DNA of 64,000 bases from the NCBI GenBank assembly GCA_016712595.1, contig JADJQT010000001.1:1155501-1219500 (forward strand), read 5' to 3'. The position numbers and the translations under genes were made by a program. Positions 27,305 through 35,243 of this stretch are shown here, piece by piece; the stretch's first letter is position 1; each line of letters starts with the position of its first letter. This DNA comes from Rhodospirillales bacterium. Its GTDB lineage: Bacteria > Pseudomonadota > Alphaproteobacteria > Rhodospirillales > Defluviicoccaceae. The notes under the pieces were generated by a model, which saw only the letters and a program-made list of their open reading frames with translations, searched no databases and was not told the origin of the DNA.

Positions 27305-28846
27305 TCACCGTTCCCACCGCACGCGCGGCAGAAACGGGCGAAGCGTGCGGCGCCGCAGGCATCCACGCCAAACACCCAGTTGATAAGCCGCCATTTCCAG
27401 CCAGTACAGACCGACGAACGTCGAAGGTGCGAGCGGTGGGCGCAGTCGGCGATAATCGATGACGGGCGCGGTGAGCAGCAGAACCGCGATCGCCGGGAGC
27501 AGGGCGGGCACAACAAGTCCGGCGGCGAGAAGTATGAGCCCCTCATAGCGCACGGTGCTGGCGCTCAGGTGATAGAGCGCGGCGCCGTGCTCGCGCAGGA
27601 GCGCCGCACCGACGTCGCCAAGGGAGACGAGGAGGCCCATGCCGCGCAAACGGCTCCACTTCGCCCGTACCTCGAAGGCGACGATGGCGGCGATCAGCAT
27701 CGTCCCTGCCAGGGCCAGCGGCGGAGAAACCAGGGCGATCGTCACGGTGGCGAGGGCCAGGAGCGAAACGCGCGGCAGGCGCAAGGTGCGCCGATTTTGC
27801 CGATGACGACACTGCAGGTCTGCCTCCGACGAGGCGTAATCGGCGCGGCGGGCGAGCAGCGCGCCCAGGCGATCGCGATGATGATGGACGATCCGGCCCT
27901 GCGGTTCGTACCAGGCGCTGTGGCCGCGTTCGAGCACGCGCCAGATGAAATCGACGTCCTCGCCGAGCTGCATTTCGCTGGCGAACCCGCGCTCGGCGAG
28001 CAGAATGTCGCTGCGAACGATTAGGTTGCAGGTCGGCAGATAGGCGATCGCCTCATTCGGCCCGACCGGCCCGGCATTCGGCCCCATATCAAGCGGCGAA
28101 CGGACGGTCTCGAATGCGGCGATGCGCCCGTCCGGGGGCGGCGCTATGACCCTCCCGCCGACGATGCCGATCCTCGGATCAGCGAAATGCGGCACAAGCA
28201 CCCGCAACCACGCGGGGTCGGCCTCACAGTCGTTGTCGATGAACGCCACCAGCTCTCCTTCCGCCTCGGCGGCGGCGCGGTTGCGCGCGGCGGACGGGCC
28301 GATGTTGCGCGCGCAGCGCAGGAGGCGGATCGGCAGATCGCCAAGGACCGTGCGGAGCGGCGGCTCGGATGCGTCGTCGACGACGAGGATCTCGCGCTCG
28401 CCCGGATAGTCGATCGCGAGCAGGGATTCGACGCACCTCCGGCTCGCCGCCGGGCGATTGCGTGCGGCGACGATGATCGTTACCCGCGGCCAGCGGACGA
28501 GGGCTGCCGGCGTGCGGATGAGCAGGCGGCGGCAAACGAGGGAGTCAAGGAAGGTCGCCGCTTCGCGCGCCGAGACACCCGGCACGCGCCGCGCGACCTC
28601 GGTTGCGGTGCTCCCCTGTCCGAGCGCGGAAAGCAGCGAAAATGCCAAGGCGCTCAGGCGCATTGCCAGCAGCGGACGTGCCGAAAACAGGACACCGCTG
28701 CCGACCTGTGCATGCGTCCGGTCGGCGACGAGTTCGAGGTTCGGCTGAAGCGCATAGCGCGCCCCATCGGCGGCGCACAAGTTGACCAGCGCACCGCTCG
28801 CGGCCGTCGCCGACGGTTCAGCAACGCGCGCCCCGGCTTCGATCAT
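27305..28846 (-). CDS. mftF: Mycofactocin glycosyltransferase MftF
   Basis: 513 residues. The N-terminal 110 residues resemble a PqqD-like winged helix (SARPLLAMRLSALAFSLLSAL ... VARRVPGVSAREAATFLDSLVCRRLL). A GT2 glycosyltransferase follows (about 118-360: VTIIVAARNRPAASRRCVESL, VVDDASEPP, FIDNDCEADPAWL with the DxD-like acid, GEDVDFIWRVLERGH), then several hydrophobic segments at the C-terminus. MftF adds an oligoglucosyl chain to the redox core. The start is 13 bp after mftE; mftA follows 97 bp downstream. Confidence 0.9.
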   Translation of the reverse strand: MIEAGARVAEPSATAASGALVNLCAADGARYALQPNLELVADRTHAQVGSGVLFSARPLLAMRLSALAFSLLSALGQGSTATEVARRVPGVSAREAATFLDSLVCRRLLIRTPAALVRWPRVTIIVAARNRPAASRRCVESLLAIDYPGEREILVVDDASEPPLRTVLGDLPIRLLRCARNIGPSAARNRAAAEAEGELVAFIDNDCEADPAWLRVLVPHFADPRIGIVGGRVIAPPPDGRIAAFETVRSPLDMGPNAGPVGPNEAIAYLPTCNLIVRSDILLAERGFASEMQLGEDVDFIWRVLERGHSAWYEPQGRIVHHHRDRLGALLARRADYASSEADLQCRHRQNRRTLRLPRVSLLALATVTIALVSPPLALAGTMLIAAIVAFEVRAKWSRLRGMGLLVSLGDVGAALLREHGAALYHLSASTVRYEGLILLAAGLVVPALLPAIAVLLLTAPVIDYRRLRPPLAPSTFVGLYWLEMAAYQLGVWRGCLRRRTLRPFLPRVRWER

Positions 28847-28859
28847 CCGTCTGTCCCGG

Positions 28860-29657
28860 TCATGCGGTTGCCCCGCTCATCGGTGGGTCCCGATCCTTCG
28901 CCGCCGCCGAACTCGCGGAATGGGCCAGGCATCGCCGGTAGTCGGCGATTTCCTGAGCCAAGTAGCGCTCCCCGCGCGAGCCGTCGGCATATCGGGCGTC
29001 CCCCAGCGTGCCGGTGGGTGTTATCGGGCGCAGTCCGGCGTCGATGAGCCTGGACATGAGGTCGTCGGCCGGCCCGACATACCCCGCGACGATGCGTTCC
29101 CGACGGACCAAATCGGGACGCAGGCAGAGCATCTCGGAGGTCTCGCCCTCGCCGGCGTGCAGTCCCAGTGCCTCGGGTGAAATCCCGTCCGCTCGCGCGA
29201 TGGCGATCAATGCCGCCGACGCGGCGGTGGAGCAGCCGAGGGGCCGAACCTCGAGCTCGGGCAGTTCATCGCCAAGGCGCGCGCACGCGCTCTCGATCGC
29301 GCGGACATTGCCGCCGTGGGCCGAGAGCAGCACCAGCCGGCGCACGCCCCAGCCGCTCATCCGCCGCGCGCAATCGACGATGACGCTGGCGAGGGTCTCA
29401 TGCTCGAGGCTCAGCAGTCCGGCGAACCCGATGTGCTCGTCGGAGCAGCCGATCGGCAGCGCCGGTGCGATGATCGCGTCCGTAAGGTGCGCTGCGAGGC
29501 GTTCTGCCAGCGCCTGCGCACGGACGGTATCCGTGCCCATCGGCAGGTGCGGACCATGCTGTTCGGTCGCGCCCAGCGGCAAGATCACCGTGCGAGCTCC
29601 GTCAGCGACGGCCTCGGCCACCTCCGGCCAGGTCTGATCGGCGAGGTGATTGGTCAC
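28860..29657 (-). CDS. mftE: Mycofactocin maturation peptidase MftE (creatininase family)
   Basis: 265 residues. Metal-binding residues of the creatininase fold are in place: Glu/His in LGATEQHGPHLPMGTDT, SDEHIGF, LSAHGGN and Glu in HAGEGETSEML. MftE cleaves the modified MftA to free the C-terminal Val-Tyr-derived dipeptide. It starts with GTG at 29657 and overlaps the preceding electron-transfer gene by 4 bp (GTGA), so Fix-like and mft genes are translationally coupled. Other creatininase-family amidohydrolases share the motifs; the locus decides the call. Confidence 0.9.
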   Translation of the reverse strand: MTNHLADQTWPEVAEAVADGARTVILPLGATEQHGPHLPMGTDTVRAQALAERLAAHLTDAIIAPALPIGCSDEHIGFAGLLSLEHETLASVIVDCARRMSGWGVRRLVLLSAHGGNVRAIESACARLGDELPELEVRPLGCSTAASAALIAIARADGISPEALGLHAGEGETSEMLCLRPDLVRRERIVAGYVGPADDLMSRLIDAGLRPITPTGTLGDARYADGSRGERYLAQEIADYRRCLAHSASSAAAKDRDPPMSGATA

Positions 29658-30523
29658 ACCGTCTCGTCCAGGAAGCCACGCGCGCGCAGGAAGGCGATGA
29701 TCGCATCGGCCATGTCCTCGGGCGATCCCTCGATGATCTCACTCGCCTTCTGGGCGATTCCGGCGGACATGATCTGGGCGATGCGTTCTTCGGGGGACAG
29801 GCTGCTGTCGGGAATGAAGATCGTTCGCGGCCGGGGTCGCGGTGGCATCGCCGCATGCACCGTCGATGACGGAAACGCCAGATCGAGCGGGGAAAGGCCG
29901 AGATCGGGCAGGTCACGCGCGGGGATGGCCGCCCGTTTCGCCTGCATCAGGCCGGGCAGGCTCGCATAGCGCAAGCGGACGCCGCCGGCGGCGAGGCCGA
30001 GGACCGCCGGCATGGTGACTTCCCCCTCGGAGCGGGCGCCACGATCAAGGCGCCGGTGAAAATGAACGCGCGCGGCATCGACGCTGAGCTCGGTGATCTC
30101 GGTGACGACGGGCCAGTTCAGGTATTCGCCCAGCAATGCCGGAATTTTCCCCGAACCGCGCTCCAGGCTGCGGCCGCCGCACAGCACCAGATCGGGCAGG
30201 CCTTCGGTGCGCAGGGCCGCCGCGATGAGAATGGAGGTGACGGCGGGCTTGGTGCCCGATCGTCCCTCGTCCCACAGGCGCAGCACCCGATCGGCGCCGA
30301 CGGCGAGCGCCTCGCGCAGCACCGTTTCAGCCTCGATGGGACCCACGGTCAGCGCACTTAACGTATCGCCCGTGGCGCGCAGGCGCAGCCCCATCTCCAA
30401 GGCAACGGCATCCGCCGGGTTAAGAATGTGGAGCGTGCGGCCGCTATCGATCTCGCCGGTCAGGGGATCGACCTCGATCGTATCCGGGTCGGGAACATAG
30501 GTAAGGCAGACGGCGATATGCAT
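29654..30523 (-). CDS. fixA: Electron transfer flavoprotein beta subunit, FixA-like
   Basis: 289 residues starting MHIAVCLTYVPDPDTIEVDPLTGEID. ETF-beta features: NPADAVALEMGLRLRATGDTLSALTVGP, EAETVLREALAVGADRVLRL, LVLCGGRSLERGSGKIPALLGEYLNWPVVTEI. With the alpha subunit encoded 1.7 kb upstream it forms a flavin-binding heterodimer that shuttles electrons to the FixC/ETF-QO-like protein. Whether it bifurcates cannot be decided by eye. The C-terminal extension (HAAMPPRPRPRTIFIPDSSLSPEERIAQIMSAG) is longer than typical EtfB. Confidence 0.85.
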   Translation of the reverse strand: MHIAVCLTYVPDPDTIEVDPLTGEIDSGRTLHILNPADAVALEMGLRLRATGDTLSALTVGPIEAETVLREALAVGADRVLRLWDEGRSGTKPAVTSILIAAALRTEGLPDLVLCGGRSLERGSGKIPALLGEYLNWPVVTEITELSVDAARVHFHRRLDRGARSEGEVTMPAVLGLAAGGVRLRYASLPGLMQAKRAAIPARDLPDLGLSPLDLAFPSSTVHAAMPPRPRPRTIFIPDSSLSPEERIAQIMSAGIAQKASEIIEGSPEDMADAIIAFLRARGFLDETV

Positions 30524-30581
30524 TTCTGGCCCTTTTTCTCCGATCGGCCGGTTGCCGGGCGAGGCGAAACCATCCGTAGCT

Positions 30582-30866
30582 TCAGGATTCGCGGAACGTC
30601 ACGCCGTATCCGCCATCGGGATAGTCCCAGCGCAGGGCACCTTCCTTGCTGCAGACGATGAAGCATGTGCCGCATTCGAAGCATTGCTCGTAATTGAACA
30701 ACACACTGCCGTCGCCAAGCGGCACGAAAAGATTGGCGGGGCAGACATAGACACAGGCACGGACCGAGCAGGTTTTGCATTTATCCGGATCGACAACGAT
30801 ATGTGGTTTGTCGTCGACCCTGAAGCGGGTCGTATGCATCTTTTCTTCGTGGGTGGTCATTACCAT
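30582..30866 (-). CDS. fixX: Ferredoxin-like protein FixX
   Basis: 94 residues with two cysteine groups: 30, 33, 38, 42 and 62, 65, 68, 72 (CFECGTCFIVC). The arrangement DPDKCKTC...CVYVCPANLF...FNYEQCFECGTC is the FixX / ETF-QO iron-sulfur partner pattern. It should accept electrons from the FixC flavin and donate to quinone or another carrier. The first ATG (30866) lies inside the fixC end; a second ATG at 30860 overlaps the fixC stop as TAATG. Confidence 0.88.
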   Translation of the reverse strand: MVMTTHEEKMHTTRFRVDDKPHIVVDPDKCKTCSVRACVYVCPANLFVPLGDGSVLFNYEQCFECGTCFIVCSKEGALRWDYPDGGYGVTFRES

Positions 30867-32230
30867 AGGTAGGCCCTCGCAACCTTGTAAAGGTCGGACA
30901 GAACGTGCCGTGACTTTACTTTATACTGTCGCATCACCTTGAACGAGAGCGGCAGAATCTTCTGCTTCGCCTGCCCGTTGACCTGGAAGAGCATTTCGGT
31001 GCCGTGGGCGACAAGGTCGGGATAGAGGTTCTGCAAGCGGTTGCCGTTGACGAAGCCAGGCGCGTGCTTGAAGGCGCGGAAATCGGTGAAGACGTTGTGC
31101 GGCCATAAAAGCTCGGTATAGCGAGCGAGCGTATGCTTGCCGAAGTCGCGGCAGGCGCAGGCATGGATCGCCGCCTTGGCGGCGGCGATGCCCGACTGCA
31201 TCGCGTAGTTGATGCCCTCGATGTAAAGGCCGGTGGCGAGGCAGAAGCCTGCCGCGTCGCCGGCTATCAGCATGCCGGGTGCGACAAGCTGAGGCATCAT
31301 CTTCCAGCCGGCTTCGGGGATCAGGTGCGCCGAGTACTCGCGCAGTTTGCCGCCGCGCACCAGCGGGGCGACCGCGGGATGGGACTTGAAATGTTCGAGG
31401 ATATCGTAAGGGCGCTTCTTCGCCTCGACGAGGGATGAAACCTGTCCGATGATGCCGACCGAGAGCGACGACTTGTTGGTATAAAGAAACGCTCCGCCGC
31501 GCACGTCCTGGGTGACGGCGCCTACGTATTCGTAGGCCACGCCCTCGTTGCCGGTGAGATGAAAGCGCTCGCGAATGACTGCCTCGTCGAGGCCGAGGAC
31601 CTCCTTGACGCCGAGCGAAACCTCGTGGTCGTGCAGATCGCGCTGCAATCCCGCCTTCTTGGCAAGCCAGGAATTCACGCCATCGCAGGCGATGACGACA
31701 TCGCCTCTGACCTCGCCATGCTCGCGCCTGACCTTGATGCCGACGACGCGGCCGCGTTCCTTGATGACGTCGTCGACGACGGTGGAGGTCAGCAGGAAGG
31801 CGCCGGCGGCCTCCGCCTGGGCCGCGAACCAGCGATCGAATTTCGGCCGCAAGATGGTGAACGCGTTGTAGGGCGGCTCGACATAACCCGCCGCGGCCGA
31901 GCGAAAATCCATCGAAACCGCGGTCGTCTCCGACATCAGCACCAGATCGCGGCGGCAGACGTACCGCTCGACCGGCGCTTTTTCCCACCAGTTCGGGATC
32001 AGCTCGTTCAGCACGGCACTGCCATAGAAGCAGGCACCCGAGACGTTTTTCGCGCCCGGATATTCGCCGCGTTCGACCAGAAGCACCTTCAGGCCGGCGC
32101 GTGCCGCGACCAGCGCGGCGGCGCTGCCGGCGGGTCCAGCGCCGACGACGATGACATCGAAATGCTCGTCGGGGGGCGTCGTCATGTCGCTCGCTGCGGT
32201 TACGAACGAACGGGAGTGGTCGGGGCTCAT
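30860..32230 (-). CDS. fixC: ETF:quinone oxidoreductase-like flavoprotein FixC
   Basis: 456 residues. FAD-binding Rossmann motif VIVVGAGPAGSAAALVAARAGLKVLLVERG at about 26-55, ACDGVNSWLAKKAGL, and the second FAD motif LIAGDAAGFCLATGLYIEGINYAMQSGIAAA. This matches FixC and the flavin domain of ETF-QO, with the iron-sulfur part supplied by the adjacent fixX. It is expected at the cytoplasmic face of the membrane, where it would reduce quinone. The start overlaps the upstream etfA stop as ATGA. Its place inside the mycofactocin locus suggests that it drains electrons from the reduced cofactor (inference). Confidence 0.88.
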   Translation of the reverse strand: MSPDHSRSFVTAASDMTTPPDEHFDVIVVGAGPAGSAAALVAARAGLKVLLVERGEYPGAKNVSGACFYGSAVLNELIPNWWEKAPVERYVCRRDLVLMSETTAVSMDFRSAAAGYVEPPYNAFTILRPKFDRWFAAQAEAAGAFLLTSTVVDDVIKERGRVVGIKVRREHGEVRGDVVIACDGVNSWLAKKAGLQRDLHDHEVSLGVKEVLGLDEAVIRERFHLTGNEGVAYEYVGAVTQDVRGGAFLYTNKSSLSVGIIGQVSSLVEAKKRPYDILEHFKSHPAVAPLVRGGKLREYSAHLIPEAGWKMMPQLVAPGMLIAGDAAGFCLATGLYIEGINYAMQSGIAAAKAAIHACACRDFGKHTLARYTELLWPHNVFTDFRAFKHAPGFVNGNRLQNLYPDLVAHGTEMLFQVNGQAKQKILPLSFKVMRQYKVKSRHVLSDLYKVARAYLW

Positions 32231-33285
32231 CGGCCGGTTACCTGAAGTTGCAGTGGAGCTATCGTCGTCGGACGGGAAGGAATGGGTTCCTCGCCCGTCG
32301 TGATCTCGCGCAGCTTGCGAATGAGGATCGGGACGATCTGGTGAAGATCGCCGACGATTCCGAGGTCGGCCGTCTTGAGCATCGGCGAGGTACGGTCGAT
32401 GTTGATCGCGATGATCGTCTCGGCGCCGCCGATGCCGGCGAGGTGCTGTCCCGCGCCCGAAACACCCAGCGCGATATAAAGCTTGGGCGAGACGATGCGC
32501 CCGGTGATGCCGATGAACCGGTCAGACGGCAGCCATCCGCGATCGGCGACGACGCGGGTGCCGCCGAGTGAGGCGTGCAGTTCGTCCGCCAGTTCCTGGA
32601 GCTGCGCCACGCCGTCCGGTCCGCCCACGCCAAGGCCACCGGAAACGATCCGCTCCGCCTCGCTGAGATCGACGTCGTGCGGATCGGGTGGCAGGGTGCG
32701 CAGCGTGCGGTCGCGCAAGGAGGCGACGTCCAACGCGGGCGTGATGCGCACGATCTCCGCCCCCGGGTTGGCGCGTGGGGCGCCAAGTCCACGGACTCCG
32801 GGCGCGAGCATCACCATGACCGGCATTCCGCGCGACCAGATCTGGCGCTCGTGCAGCTTTCCGTCGTGGCTGATCCGGTAGATCTCGGGATAGCCGTCCT
32901 CGATCATCTTGGCGCGGATGCAGCCGGTGGCGAGCGGAACGCGCCAGCGGGCGGACAGGCGCGGCAGCCAAGTACGACCGTAGCCGCTGTCGGGTGCCAG
33001 CGTCAGCGCCGGGCGTGCAGCCCGCAGCAGCGGCGCCAGGGCCGCCAGCCAGCCGTCGGCACTGAACTGGGCGAGTGCCGGATGCTCGACGACCGTAACC
33101 CGGTCAGCGCCGTGGGCGACGAACTCATCGGCCAGCGGAGCGATGTCGTACCCGGCAAGGAGCACCTCGACGCCCGCTCCCAGGCCATCGGCGATTTCCC
33201 GCGCTTCTTCAACGCATTCGAGGCTCGACAGCGTGACTTCGCCGTGCGCGGTCTCAGCGACGACAACGATGGGCGGCTGTGCCAT
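32227..33285 (-). CDS. fixB: Electron transfer flavoprotein alpha subunit, FixB-like
   Basis: 352 residues from the ATG at 33285, which overlaps the preceding OYE stop as TGATG. N-terminal ETF domain (VVVAETAHGEVTLSSLECVEEAREIADGLG) and the C-terminal FAD-binding domain (SGGLGVGGPDG, VVADRGWLPSDRFIGITGRIVSPKLYIALGVSGAGQHLAGI, IIAINIDRTSPMLKTADLGIVGDL). These are the conserved EtfA/FixB FAD contacts. Partner of the ETF-beta gene at 29654. Confidence 0.9.
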   Translation of the reverse strand: MAQPPIVVVAETAHGEVTLSSLECVEEAREIADGLGAGVEVLLAGYDIAPLADEFVAHGADRVTVVEHPALAQFSADGWLAALAPLLRAARPALTLAPDSGYGRTWLPRLSARWRVPLATGCIRAKMIEDGYPEIYRISHDGKLHERQIWSRGMPVMVMLAPGVRGLGAPRANPGAEIVRITPALDVASLRDRTLRTLPPDPHDVDLSEAERIVSGGLGVGGPDGVAQLQELADELHASLGGTRVVADRGWLPSDRFIGITGRIVSPKLYIALGVSGAGQHLAGIGGAETIIAINIDRTSPMLKTADLGIVGDLHQIVPILIRKLREITTGEEPIPSRPTTIAPLQLQVTGR

Positions 33286-35243
33286 CAGATGGCCCTCCCT
33301 GCCTTTTCGCCTTCGATGATCGCGGCGTGCGCCCGGCGCGGTGAAACGCAATCGCCGATCCGGTGCAGATCCTGCACGCGCCCCTTGAGCGCCGAGTAAA
33401 GGGAGCAGTTCGCCTTGCGGTGAATCGCCAGCACGATGGTATCGACTTTGGGGAAATGGACGATCTGGCCGCTGTAGTTGTGAAGTGCCGTAACGACGCC
33501 GTCCTCAATGCTGAGGACGGAATGGTTCGGCGTGCAGGTAATCTTGAGGCGCCGCGCCTGGCGGTACCAGTTCTCAAGATCGAGGGTCACGCCCAGATCC
33601 TGGCCAACATAGAGCGTGGGGGTCACCACCTCGACCGCGACCCCCTGCTCGGCGAGGAATTCGGCGGTGCTGGTGGCTTCGTGAAAGCCGAGCCGGTCGA
33701 TGATCAGGGCCTGCTTACCGGGCTTGACCGTCCCCGACAGGATGTCGGTGACGTCGGCCACCTCGGTCCCGTCGCTGCCGGGAATGGCGCCGCGATCCAC
33801 CGTCGATCCGGTGGCGATCACCACCGCGTCCGGCTTCTCCGCAAGGACGAGCTCGGCAGTCGCCTCGGCGCCGGTGCGCACCTCGATCTGAAGCTGTTCG
33901 ACCTCGTGCAGCAGGTTGCGCACGATGTCGCCAAACTCAGTGCGGTTGGTGACGCGCGAGGCCCAGACGACCTGCCCGCCCAGTTGCGCCGCCTTTTCCA
34001 GCAGCGTCACCCGATGCCCGCGACGGGCGGCGATCACCGCGGCTTTCAGTCCGGCCGGACCGCCGCCGACGACGATCACGCGCTTCGCCTCCTTTACGCG
34101 CTGCAGCGTGCCGATGCCGAGTTCGCGCTCGCGCCCCGTCGCCGGTGTTTCGATGCAGCCGAGCCAGCGGTTGAGGCCCATCCGGCCGACGCATTCCTGA
34201 TTGCAGGAAAGGCACAGGCGGATGTCGTCGGCCCTTCCCTCGCGTGCCTTGCGGGCAAACTCGGGATCGGCGATCTGCGCGCGGACGATGCCGACGAGAT
34301 CGGCGTGCCCCTCGACGAGGAGGCGTTCCGCCTGGATCGGATCCTTAACCCGCCCGACTCCGATCACCGGCAGGCGCACCGCCTTGCGGATCGCCGACGG
34401 GATGAACATCGCGTAGTTCGGCGGGATGCGCATCGACGCCTCGATCATGTAGAGCGTCTGCGTCGCGGTGCCGATGCTGGTGTTGATGACGTCGATCTGG
34501 CGGTCCTCCTCGAGGATGCGCGCGAGCGCCACCGCTTCGTCGATGGTGATGCCATCACGGATCAGTTCATCACCGCACAGCCGGACGCTGATGACATACT
34601 CGCGGCCGACCGCCACGCGGATGGCGGCGATGATTTCCCGCAGGAGCCGCGCCCGGTTTTCCAGACCGCCACCATATTCGTCGGATCGCCGGTTGGTGTT
34701 GCGCGACAGGAACTGGCGAACGATCGAGGAATGCGAGCACTGCAACTCGACCCCGTCGAAGCCGCCCTTGCGGGTGTATGCGGCGACGGTGGCGTAACCG
34801 TCGATGATCTGCTGGATTTCCTCTTTTTCAACCGCCTTCGGCACCTCGCGAAACAACGGATCGGCCAAGGCCGATGGCGCCCAGGCGGGCAGGCGGGTGA
34901 ACATCCCGCTGCTTTGACCGCCGTTGTGGTTGATCTGCGCCAGAATCGGCACGCCCTCGGCGTGGACCATCTCGGTGATTCGCCGGTAGCCGGGAATGAC
35001 CTTCGGATTGAACGCGTGGATAAGCTTCTCGTATGGATGATCGGTCGGGTGCGTCGAGTGCTCTTCGGTGATGATCAGTCCGGTCCCGCCGCGCGCGCGC
35101 TCGCGGTAATAGTAGGCATGGCGATCGGTCGGCATGAAGTCTTCGGCATAGTTGGTCAGGTGCGCCGAGAAGACGATGCGGTTCTGGACGGTGACGCTGC
35201 CGATCTTCAGCGGGGTGAAGAGGAACCGGGACGGAGTACTCAT
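33285..35243 (-). CDS. Mycofactocin-system FadH/OYE-type oxidoreductase with intact Fe-S motif
   Basis: 652 residues, laid out like 2,4-dienoyl-CoA reductase FadH. An N-terminal FMN TIM barrel (about 1-340; NRIVFSAHLTNYAEDFMPT, AQINHNGGQS, DGVELQCSHSSIVRQFLSRNTNRRSDEYGGGLENR) is followed by a cluster region with four cysteines spaced C-x2-C-x3-C-x11-C (CLSCNQEC ... LGC), fitting a [4Fe-4S] site, then an FAD/NAD(P) region (VIVVGGGPAGLKAAVIAARRGHRV). It is one of two adjacent OYE-like genes typical of mycofactocin loci. Substrate unknown; it may move hydride between NAD(P)H, flavins and the cofactor. It begins immediately after the stop of the paralog. Confidence 0.88.
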   Translation of the reverse strand: MSTPSRFLFTPLKIGSVTVQNRIVFSAHLTNYAEDFMPTDRHAYYYRERARGGTGLIITEEHSTHPTDHPYEKLIHAFNPKVIPGYRRITEMVHAEGVPILAQINHNGGQSSGMFTRLPAWAPSALADPLFREVPKAVEKEEIQQIIDGYATVAAYTRKGGFDGVELQCSHSSIVRQFLSRNTNRRSDEYGGGLENRARLLREIIAAIRVAVGREYVISVRLCGDELIRDGITIDEAVALARILEEDRQIDVINTSIGTATQTLYMIEASMRIPPNYAMFIPSAIRKAVRLPVIGVGRVKDPIQAERLLVEGHADLVGIVRAQIADPEFARKAREGRADDIRLCLSCNQECVGRMGLNRWLGCIETPATGRERELGIGTLQRVKEAKRVIVVGGGPAGLKAAVIAARRGHRVTLLEKAAQLGGQVVWASRVTNRTEFGDIVRNLLHEVEQLQIEVRTGAEATAELVLAEKPDAVVIATGSTVDRGAIPGSDGTEVADVTDILSGTVKPGKQALIIDRLGFHEATSTAEFLAEQGVAVEVVTPTLYVGQDLGVTLDLENWYRQARRLKITCTPNHSVLSIEDGVVTALHNYSGQIVHFPKVDTIVLAIHRKANCSLYSALKGRVQDLHRIGDCVSPRRAHAAIIEGEKAGRAI

